A DNA stretch of 14,755 bases from JAYGED01 sp046582565. GTDB lineage: Bacteria; Pseudomonadota; Alphaproteobacteria; JAAXGF01. Shown one piece after another: positions 6,968-13,420 of the stretch (its first letter is position 1; the number at the start of each line of letters is the position of its first letter). Made by a program: the position numbers and the translations under genes. Below the pieces are notes generated by a model. That model was given only the letters and a program-made list of their open reading frames with translations. It ran no database searches and was not told where the DNA came from. The stretch is from the NCBI GenBank assembly GCA_046582565.1, contig JAYGED010000282.1, positions 1-14,755 on the forward strand. The letters are read 5' to 3'.

Positions 6968-7047
6968 GCGCGCGCCGTTCAGGCGTAGCCGTCGACAGGC
7001 TGCTGATAGACGGCGAGTTCGTCGGATCTCGCGGTGGCAGTGAATGA
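6964..7047 (+). pseudogene. Possible relic of an aldehyde dehydrogenase N-terminus
   Basis: Directly after the ligase, overlapping its stop, a short frame reads VAVDRLLIDGEFVGSRGGSE and then stops. LLIDGEFVxSxGG is the typical opening of aldehyde dehydrogenases, whose next residues would be the F-x-V-x-N-P-A strand; these are missing. If real, a third operon gene was cut off here when the scar at 7050-7250 formed. No ATG is present and only about 15 residues support the claim, so chance cannot be excluded. Confidence 0.3.
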
Positions 7048-7208
7048 CGTGGTCATCGCCTGCCTGACGCGTCGGCGTCGGGGCAAATCCGTTAATGTCC
7101 GTTATGGGTTACCGCCTGCACTGCTGCCTGACAGTAAGTTGCATTGGGCGTAGTTCGTGAAGTAACTGAGTTTGTGGCAATCCCTTCCCCCGTTTTTATC
7201 TCGCTGTC

Positions 7209-7252
7209 TCTGAATCAAAAGGTCCTAGGTTCGAGTCCTCATGCGCCCACTA
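7209..7252 (+). other. tRNA-like 3' end (decayed tRNA remnant or attachment-site scar)
   Basis: The segment aaggtcctaggttcgagtcc followed by tcatgcgcccacta has the layout of a tRNA 3' half: variable region AGGTC, T-arm with the invariant loop TTCGAGT closed by G-C, a seven-base acceptor strand TGCGCCC and discriminator A. The T-stem pairs only at its first three positions (CTAGG against CCTCA) and the end reads CTA instead of CCA, so it is decayed. Upstream, GGGCGTA at 7146-7152 can pair with all seven acceptor bases including one G-T pair, but the span is 104 bases and no D-arm or proper anticodon stem fits. I therefore do not call a functional tRNA. Such 3' ends are common integration sites. 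Confidence 0.4.
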
Positions 7253-8934
7253 ATGAAATCAACGCCAGTGGCTCCATTTTGCTCCGCCATTGACATCAGG
7301 TCGAGAACCTCGGCGCGCGGGGCGTGAACCAGCAGGAGCAGAAGGTCGCCTGGCCTTGCCCAATCGAAGACCTGGCGCACGGCGTCGAGCTCGGTCGGCG
7401 CCTGCCGGACGATCTCGCTCGGCACGCCGAGGCGGGCCAGCTCATCCGTGATCAGGCGCGGCACCTCGCCGAGCGAGCGGCCGCGCAACTCCGACTCCAT
7501 TTCCTTGACGACGATCAAGTCGGGCCGGAATCGCCAGACCACCCGCGTCATGGCCCGGATATCCTCGTCTCGGCGGTCGCCGGCTTGGCCCAGCAGGACC
7601 GCCCGTCGTGCCGCGGGCAGACTTTGCGCCGTGTCGAGAATCGCCTCAACGCCGTGCGGGTTGTGGGCGTAGTCCACCAGTACGGTGACACCGCCGATGT
7701 CGAATAGATTGCCGCGCCCTGGATTGTTGCTCGGCCCGCTATCAAAGCCTGCCAATCCTTCGGCGCAGGCCGAGAGCGGTAGCCCGAGGGCGCGCGCCAA
7801 GGCGATCGCCGCGACGCCGTTGGCCAGGTTGTGACGCGCCCGGCCCGCCATGCCGAGCGGAAAGTCGGCGACCGGCAACACCGCCTGGCGGCGGCCGTTC
7901 TCTAGCGCGACGAAGTGATCGTCGGCGATGAAGCTGGATGCGGCAGGGTCGCTCTCAGGCCCGAGGCCGAACCAAATCACCGCCCGATCGAGCGCAGGCC
8001 CGCGGGCGGCGAGTATGGCGTCGTCGGCGTTGAGCAGCAATTGCCCACAGGCAACGGCGCGGGCGACGACAAACTTGGCGTCGGCCAGCGCGGCGACGTC
8101 ATGGAAGCCGAAGTCGCCGAGATGGTCGGCGGTGATGTTGGTGATCAGCGCCGCATCGGCGCGCGACACCGCCAGGCCGCGGCGCATCAGCCCGCCCCGC
8201 GCAACCTCGATCAAGGCGATCTCTGTGCGGTGGTCGCGCAACGCCGCGCGAGCGCCGCCGGGGCCCGAAAAGTCACCGGCCTCGAGAATCTCGTCGCCAA
8301 CCCGCACCCAGTCGCTGGAGCAGAGGCCCGGGCAGCGGCCTGCCGCCTTAGCGATCGCCGCCGTCAGGCGCACCGTGGTCGACTTGCCGTTGGTGCCGGT
8401 GACCAGCCCCACCGGCACATCATGAACGCTCGACCAGTCGATCATGCCGGCGTTTGGCAGGTCGTCTTCGGGCCAGGTTTTCGAGCCACAGCCGAGGCCG
8501 ACGGTCACCGCGTCCTCGCCATGCAGAAAAGCGACTTCATGCTCGGCCGCGGTGACCGCGAGGGCGCGCAGGCGCGGGTTGCTTTCGCTCGCGATGGTGC
8601 GGGATAGACGGTCGGCCGCCTCATTGAGTGGCGGCGCATCGCCTCCCGACAGCACGGCGTTTGCCGCGTCCCACGCCCAGTCGTTGACCTCGGTTGCGGC
8701 ATAGAGCGTGTCGGGCGGCGCGCTCAGCGCCAGCATGATGCCGCCCTCGACCTTCCGGCTGCACGTCTGCTGGTCGGCCCAGCCAACGGCATCGAGAATA
8801 CGCCGCGCCTGCTCGCGCCACACCCGGATCGCGTCGTCGGCCGCGTCACCCTCGAGCTCGACCTCGATGACAGCGCCCGGGCGGTCGAGGGCGATGTTGA
8901 TACCGGTGAAGCGCCGCGAATCGTGGACCTTCAT
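7225..8934 (-). CDS. Mur ligase family protein, stand-alone CphA paralogue
   Basis: A 569-residue relative of the C-terminal, Mur-ligase half of cyanophycin synthetase. It has the ATP P-loop TGTNGKST (179-186), ARGGLMRRG (245-253), NITADHLG (266-273), DYAHNPHG (421-428) and GDRRDEDI (452-459), all with counterparts in the neighbouring CphA. The first ~170 residues are a separate region with no ATP-grasp signature, so it lacks the domain that in CphA adds aspartate. It is the third gene of the cyanophycin operon, starting 19 bases after the cphA stop, with GGCGGA as a weak ribosome site. A role in polymer synthesis, priming or re-ligation of dipeptides is inferred from context; shorter CphA-like genes beside cphA are known in other proteobacteria, as far as I recall. 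The last residues, SGRMRTRT, are read through the tRNA-like sequence, so the C-terminus may be altered. Confidence 0.8.
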   Translation of the reverse strand: MKVHDSRRFTGINIALDRPGAVIEVELEGDAADDAIRVWREQARRILDAVGWADQQTCSRKVEGGIMLALSAPPDTLYAATEVNDWAWDAANAVLSGGDAPPLNEAADRLSRTIASESNPRLRALAVTAAEHEVAFLHGEDAVTVGLGCGSKTWPEDDLPNAGMIDWSSVHDVPVGLVTGTNGKSTTVRLTAAIAKAAGRCPGLCSSDWVRVGDEILEAGDFSGPGGARAALRDHRTEIALIEVARGGLMRRGLAVSRADAALITNITADHLGDFGFHDVAALADAKFVVARAVACGQLLLNADDAILAARGPALDRAVIWFGLGPESDPAASSFIADDHFVALENGRRQAVLPVADFPLGMAGRARHNLANGVAAIALARALGLPLSACAEGLAGFDSGPSNNPGRGNLFDIGGVTVLVDYAHNPHGVEAILDTAQSLPAARRAVLLGQAGDRRDEDIRAMTRVVWRFRPDLIVVKEMESELRGRSLGEVPRLITDELARLGVPSEIVRQAPTELDAVRQVFDWARPGDLLLLLVHAPRAEVLDLMSMAEQNGATGVDFISGRMRTRT

Positions 8935-8953
8935 CGGCCGGTTCCGCCGCGGA

Positions 8954-11761
8954 TCAGTCCGCGTCCTCAGGCTCGCGGGCGAGACGGACGCCGCGCTCGT
9001 CGCGGACCATCTTGGCGCTCTCTTCGATCGCCTCGCCCGCCGGCAGGTCGGCGGGCGGCGGCGCGTAGGCGGGGGGCAGGGGAGCGGATTCCGCCTTGGC
9101 CTCGTCGGCTCCGGGATCGCGGTTAAAATAGATGATCTGCTTCCAGCAGCGCGGCACGTTGTCGCCGAAGATCAGCAGCAGGTCATCCGCCGCCGACATC
9201 TCAAGTGCGGCGGCAATCGATTCCTGCTCGTCGGGAATGAGTGTTATGCGTTCGGCCTCGACACCATTGGCGACCAGCGCATCGCGCAGCAACTCGGGCA
9301 CCTCGGCGGGTCCACGCCCCCGCTGGTTGTCGTCCCTGCGGCAAATATAGTGGTCGAAGTTGCCGGCGAGGATGCGGCCGACTTCGGCTATATCCTCGTC
9401 GCGGCGGTCGCCGGGGACGGCTGTCACGCAGAGCCGGCGGCCAGCCACCTCCAGATTCCGCGCCACATTGCACATGGCGGTCACGGCGGCCGGGTTGTGG
9501 GCGTAATCGAGAATCACCTGGAAGGGATGCTCGTCGAAGATGTTCATGCGCCCGGGCGTCTGGAAAAACGAGCTGTCGAAGGTGCGCAAGCCGTGGCGAA
9601 TATCCTCGAGCTTCTGGCCCTGGCTGTAAGCCAAGGCGGCGGCGAACATGGCGTTTTGTACGTTGTGGGTGGCGCGGCCCTCGAGCGTGGCCGGGATCAG
9701 GTGGGTCCATAACAGCGGGATGTGCGCACCGTTGTCGTAGATGGTGATCATCTGGCCGTTCATGCCCTGCTCCAGCACCACCGCGCGGCATCCCGCCCGA
9801 ATATGCTCCCGAACCAGCGCATGGGCCGGCTGCATGGTGACGTAGCAAACATGCTCGGCCTTGGTGTAGTCGGCCATCTTGAGGCATAACTCATCGTCGG
9901 CGTTAAGCACGGCGGTGTCCTTGGCGACCTCGATAATGATGCGCTTGACCTCGGCAAGCTGCTCAAGCGAGTCGATGCCGCGCTGCCCCAGGTGGTCGGC
10001 CGAGATGTTGAGGACGGCGCCGACATCGCACATCTCGTAGCCCATGCCGCGGCGCAACAGGCCGCCGCGCGCGGTCTCCAGCACGGCGGCGTCGACCGAC
10101 GGGTCGCGCAGGATCATGCGCGCCGCAACCGGACCGGTCATGTCGCCCTTCACCGTAAGGTTGCCGTCGATGTAGACGCCGTCGGTGCTGGCCAGGCCGA
10201 CCGTGTAGCCGGCCAACTTCATGATATGCGCCAGCATGCGGGCGGTGGTCGTCTTGCCGTTGGTGCCGGTGATGGCGGCGATCGGGATGCGGCTCGGGCT
10301 GTCCGAGGGGAACAACAGGTCGATCACCGGCCCGGCGACGTCGCGCGGCTTGCCCTCGCTGGGCGCGACATGCATGCGGAAGCCAGGCGCCGCATTGATC
10401 TCGCAGATCCCGCCGCCGATCTCCTTGTAGGATTTGCTGATGTCGGTGGTGATGAAGTCGGCGCCGCCGACGTCGAGGCCGATCGCCTTGATGGCGCGCA
10501 CCGCCATTTCCCGGTTGTCGGGATGGACCATGTCGGTCATGTCGATCGATGTGCCGCCGGTCGAGAGGTTGGCGGTCGAGCGAAGATAGATAACCTGGCC
10601 GGCCGGCGGCACCGTCTCCGGCGTCGAGCCGCTCTTCTCCAAGAGCCGGTGGGCCTGGGTGTCAAGCTCGATGCGGGTCAGCACCTTCTCATGGCCGACG
10701 CCGCGGCGCGGGTCGCTGTTCACTTCGTCGACCAGTTGAGCGATGGTCTGCTTGCCGTCGCCGACGACATGGCCGGGCACCCGCTTGGCGACCGCGACCA
10801 GTTCACCGTTGACCACCAGCATGCGGTGGTCGAGGCCGTCGAGGTAGCTCTCGACAACCACCATCCGGGAATGCTTCTGGGCGACGGCGACGGCCGCCCT
10901 GACCTGATCGGCGTCCATCATGCGGATCGATACACCGCGGCCGTGGTTGGCATCGAGCGGCTTGACCACCACGGGATAGCCGATGCGCTCGGCGGCGCGC
11001 ACCGCGCGCTCGGCGTCATCCATCATGTATTGCTGCGGTACGGGGAGACCGAGGTCGTTTAAAATTTTATTGGTCTCCTCCTTGTCGGAGGCGATCTCGA
11101 CGGCGATGTGGCGGGTCTCGCTGGTCACCGTGGCCTGGATGCGCTTCTGGTAGCGTCCGTGGCCGAACTGCACCAGGCTGTAGTTGTTAAGCCGGATCCA
11201 CGGGATTCCGCGTTCCTTCGCCGCGCCAACCAAGGCGGCGGTGCTCGGCCCCAGGGCACGGCGCTGGGCGAAGCGGATGAAGTCGTCGCGCGCGGCGGCG
11301 AAATCGAAATTGTCGAGATTGGCATCGTCGGGCCTGAGTTCGGCCGGTATCAGCGAATGCAGCAGCTTGAGGGCCAGCTCGCCCGCCTCCAGGCCGACAT
11401 CCTCGTGCTCGTATTCGTAGACCATGGTGTAGACGCCATGCTCGCCGGTCGACCGCGTCTTGCCAAAGGTGACGTCGGCGCCGGCGATATTCTGCAGCTC
11501 AATGGCGCTGTGCTCCAGCACGTGGCCCATCCAGGTTCCTTCGTCCTCTCTGAGCCGGCGCACGAAACCGCCCGGCTCGCCGTACGAGCAGCCGTGCTCG
11601 TGCAGACCGGGCAGGGTCTCGAGCAGCGGGCCGACAAACCCTGGCCCCAGCCGACCGGTGGGCCAGTCCTCGAGTGGCCCGAGGTCAATCGTGTGACGGA
11701 TCATCGGGAACAGGGCGTAAATGCTGGGGCCGTAATAGATTGAGGTATCGAGAATCTTCAT
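8954..11761 (-). CDS. cphA: Cyanophycin synthetase
   Basis: This 935-residue enzyme builds cyanophycin (multi-L-arginyl-poly-L-aspartate) by alternately adding aspartate to the backbone and arginine to side chains at two ATP sites. Domains in order: an N-terminal domain (1 to ~160) opening with MKILDTSIYYGPSIYA; an ATP-grasp domain (~220-480) with VVKPLDANHGRGVSI (265-279) and EINAAPGFRMH (454-464); and a Mur-ligase domain (~490-885) with P-loop TGTNGKTTT (498-506), ARGGLLRRG (564-572), NISADHLG (585-592) and DYAHNP (752-757). It is slightly longer than the usual 870-900 residues because of an Ala/Pro/Glu-rich tail from about 885. The start overlaps the cphB stop by ATGA, with GGGAGG seven bases upstream, so translation is coupled. 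It acts in the cytoplasm, where the polymer forms granules. Domain order and motifs make this assignment secure. Confidence 0.95.
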   Translation of the reverse strand: MKILDTSIYYGPSIYALFPMIRHTIDLGPLEDWPTGRLGPGFVGPLLETLPGLHEHGCSYGEPGGFVRRLREDEGTWMGHVLEHSAIELQNIAGADVTFGKTRSTGEHGVYTMVYEYEHEDVGLEAGELALKLLHSLIPAELRPDDANLDNFDFAAARDDFIRFAQRRALGPSTAALVGAAKERGIPWIRLNNYSLVQFGHGRYQKRIQATVTSETRHIAVEIASDKEETNKILNDLGLPVPQQYMMDDAERAVRAAERIGYPVVVKPLDANHGRGVSIRMMDADQVRAAVAVAQKHSRMVVVESYLDGLDHRMLVVNGELVAVAKRVPGHVVGDGKQTIAQLVDEVNSDPRRGVGHEKVLTRIELDTQAHRLLEKSGSTPETVPPAGQVIYLRSTANLSTGGTSIDMTDMVHPDNREMAVRAIKAIGLDVGGADFITTDISKSYKEIGGGICEINAAPGFRMHVAPSEGKPRDVAGPVIDLLFPSDSPSRIPIAAITGTNGKTTTARMLAHIMKLAGYTVGLASTDGVYIDGNLTVKGDMTGPVAARMILRDPSVDAAVLETARGGLLRRGMGYEMCDVGAVLNISADHLGQRGIDSLEQLAEVKRIIIEVAKDTAVLNADDELCLKMADYTKAEHVCYVTMQPAHALVREHIRAGCRAVVLEQGMNGQMITIYDNGAHIPLLWTHLIPATLEGRATHNVQNAMFAAALAYSQGQKLEDIRHGLRTFDSSFFQTPGRMNIFDEHPFQVILDYAHNPAAVTAMCNVARNLEVAGRRLCVTAVPGDRRDEDIAEVGRILAGNFDHYICRRDDNQRGRGPAEVPELLRDALVANGVEAERITLIPDEQESIAAALEMSAADDLLLIFGDNVPRCWKQIIYFNRDPGADEAKAESAPLPPAYAPPPADLPAGEAIEESAKMVRDERGVRLAREPEDAD

Positions 11762-12648
11762 GGCGTCGCCTCCCGGACTCGGTCGGCGCCGTCGACTTCC
11801 GCCTTGTGCCGGCGCGTGTCGTAGCGGCTGCCCTCGGCGAGGATGTGCACAGTGGCGCCGATCAGGCTGACGGGCTTTCCCTCGGCCGCCGAGTCACCCG
11901 ACGATACCTCGAGGTGCGAAGCGTCGACAACGGTTACCACGCTGGAGCCGACGACGGTGATGACGTCGTCGGCGTCAAGAAAAGCGGCGGTATCCTCGTC
12001 AACGCCGATGCCCACCTCGACGGGATAGCGGGACAGCGCGGTGAGCAGCCGGCCCAGCCGGTCTCGTTGTCTGAAGTGCTGGTCGATGATGATATGATCG
12101 GTGAGACCCAGGCCCGGCTCGATCGTCACCATGCCGTTGCGCGGAGTCGCGCCGCGCTTGCCGCGAGCGATCATCTGAGCGCACAGGAAGGCCGCTCCGG
12201 CCGAGGTGCCGGCAACGTGGAGCCCGGCCGCGTTGTACATCTTCAAGCCGTCGCCGAAGGGAGTTTCGTGAATGACGCGGCGCAAGCGCATCTGGTCGCC
12301 ACCGGTGAACAGCACGCCCGTGGCTCGCCCGATCGCCGCCAGCGGCTCGGCCTCATAGGCCTCGGGCCGGCGGCGCAGGTGCAGCACGGCAACATCGCGC
12401 ACGCCAAAGCCGCGGAACAGCCGTACGTAGCGCTCACCCGTGTCGGTGCGCGACGAAGCCGTCGGAATGATGATCAACCGCGCCGCGTCACCGCCACAAA
12501 TTGCGCTGAAACGGCGCAGAATGACGGCGCCGTTGTCATGATCTTCGGCGCCGCCGATGGCCACCACATAACCTCGCCTTGCGCTACACCGTTCTTCCCG
12601 CGACTGTATCAACCTCGACCCCCGACATCGACGCAAAGGGGGTAACAT
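11758..12648 (-). CDS. cphB: Cyanophycinase (peptidase family S51)
   Basis: Cytoplasmic serine exopeptidase that cuts cyanophycin into beta-Asp-Arg dipeptides. Numbered from ATG 12648 (296 residues), it shows VVAIGGAEDH near the N-terminus, FTGGDQ (114-119), the nucleophile Ser149 in GTSAGAA, His191 in IIDQHF and Glu218 in GVDEDTAA. These match the Ser-His-Glu triad and substrate loop of characterised cyanophycinases. The start is uncertain: ATG 12648 has no ribosome site and begins an Arg-rich stretch that looks non-coding; TTG 12612 (LIQSREERC) lies behind GGGGGTCGAGG and would give 284 residues, close to known family lengths. TTG 12672 is the longest option. It is the first gene of the operon and overlaps cphA by four bases, so degradation and synthesis are co-expressed. 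Repeat copy C lies just upstream, within the probable promoter region. Confidence 0.92.
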   Translation of the reverse strand: MLPPLRRCRGSRLIQSREERCSARRGYVVAIGGAEDHDNGAVILRRFSAICGGDAARLIIIPTASSRTDTGERYVRLFRGFGVRDVAVLHLRRRPEAYEAEPLAAIGRATGVLFTGGDQMRLRRVIHETPFGDGLKMYNAAGLHVAGTSAGAAFLCAQMIARGKRGATPRNGMVTIEPGLGLTDHIIIDQHFRQRDRLGRLLTALSRYPVEVGIGVDEDTAAFLDADDVITVVGSSVVTVVDASHLEVSSGDSAAEGKPVSLIGATVHILAEGSRYDTRRHKAEVDGADRVREATP

Positions 12649-12704
12649 CGGGCTCAAACCAGTTCGCGTCAAGAGTTTCCTCGCTCGATTTGCCTAGTTC
12701 GGAA

Positions 12705-12779
12705 GGTCCGCTAATCGCTCGAATATGGACGTCATCGGGTGATGCTTGAAAGGCCTCTTCTTAGCCAGGAACGGACATT
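12705..12779. repeat. Dispersed hairpin repeat, partial copy C
   Basis: The segment starts ggtccgctaat, like the inner part of copies A and B, and ends with tagccaggaacggacatt, an exact 18-base match to the end of copy B at 2436-2453. The middle has diverged or been rearranged. It sits between the cphB start and the glutathione S-transferase pseudogene, so it could contribute to the 5' region of the cyanophycin operon transcript or simply mark an old insertion. Confidence 0.55.
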
Positions 12780-12862
12780 GCTCAGATTGACTTGGCACAC
12801 CTCACGATGACATTAATAAGCGGCTTTGATAACGGGCGAGAAGTTTTGACTGAGCAAGGCCG

Positions 12863-13304
12863 ATGAGCAAACCACTGATCTACGAGCGTTGGCCTCCACG
12901 GCACGCAGACTGGATCCAGCTACTCGATCAACTCGCCCAACGGCATCAAGATTGCCGTGGCTCTGGAGGAGCTCGGACTCGATTACGACCCCCATCTGGT
13001 CAACATTCTCGAGGGCGATCAGCACACGGCCGAGTTCAAATCGGTCAGCCCCAACTCTAAGATTCCGGCCATCATCGACCCGCAGGGACCAGGTGGAAAG
13101 TTGATCACGATCATGGAATCGGGCGCCATCCTGATCTATCTGGCGGAGAAGACCGGCAAACTGCTGCCCACCGACCCCATCGAGCGCAACGAATGCATCC
13201 AGTGGATCTTTTTCCAGGTTGGCCATATCGGACCACTTCTGGAAGGTAGGAGGTGGCGTGCTTCCGAGGCATTGCTAGCGGTTGCTGAACGGATACCGAG
13301 CTGA
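12863..13304 (+). pseudogene. Glutathione S-transferase (YfcG-like), frameshifted and truncated
   Basis: From ATG 12863 one frame reads ERWPPRHADWIQL, the usual opening of these transferases. At about 12920/12921 the reading frame must shift, with two bases apparently missing, to continue as YSINSPNGIKIAVALEELGL. The rest of the thioredoxin-like domain follows: EFKSVSPNSKIPAI, then the glutathione-binding MESGAILIYLAEKTGKLLP, and WIFFQVGHIGP. After about 13240 the expected GQxxHF and the whole helical C-terminal domain (~110 residues) are missing, and the frame ends at 13304 in unrelated sequence. An intact enzyme of ~220-240 residues would conjugate or reduce with glutathione; this one cannot. 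A GTG at 12957 opens the downstream frame but lacks the N-terminal strand. Two independent lesions make a sequencing error an unlikely sole explanation. Confidence 0.8.
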
Positions 13305-13403
13305 CAAGAGAATACGTCTTCATAGTGAATGGGCTGATCCACCTAACGGATCGGGGTGATTTGAAATCCAGCTTGCGCACCCGGCATTCCGCCAAAGTCG
13401 CTA

Positions 13404-13411
13404 AAGAGGAG
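13404..13411 (+). promoter_or_regulatory. Ribosome binding site of the AAA+ ATPase gene
   Basis: AAGAGGAG ends nine bases before ATG 13421, and an in-frame TAG at 13415-13417 excludes any earlier start, so this site fixes the start. It is one of the clearest ribosome sites in the window. Confidence 0.7.
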
Positions 13412-13420
13412 ACCTAGACT

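Noticed and set aside
7062..7080. Possible terminator hairpin GACGC-GTCG-GCGTC after the ligase
   Set aside because: The stem is only five bases and no T-run follows.
7080..7112. Possible fourth copy of the hairpin repeat (tccgttaatgtccgttatggg)
   Set aside because: Only a short resemblance to the repeat ends; neither stem is present and length and order do not match.
7146..7249. A complete functional tRNA gene
   Set aside because: Only the acceptor strand and T-loop fit. The span is too long, the T-stem is mismatched, and the D-arm and anticodon stem are absent.
9992..11062. 356-codon plus-strand frame within cphA
   Set aside because: Antisense shadow of the ATP-grasp and Mur-ligase coding sequence, with no motif of its own.
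13289..13417. Short open frame (reading EYVFIVNGLIHLTDRGDLKS) ahead of the ATPase gene
   Set aside because: It has no ATG, follows pseudogene debris and resembles nothing I know; its TAG serves mainly to fix the ATPase start.
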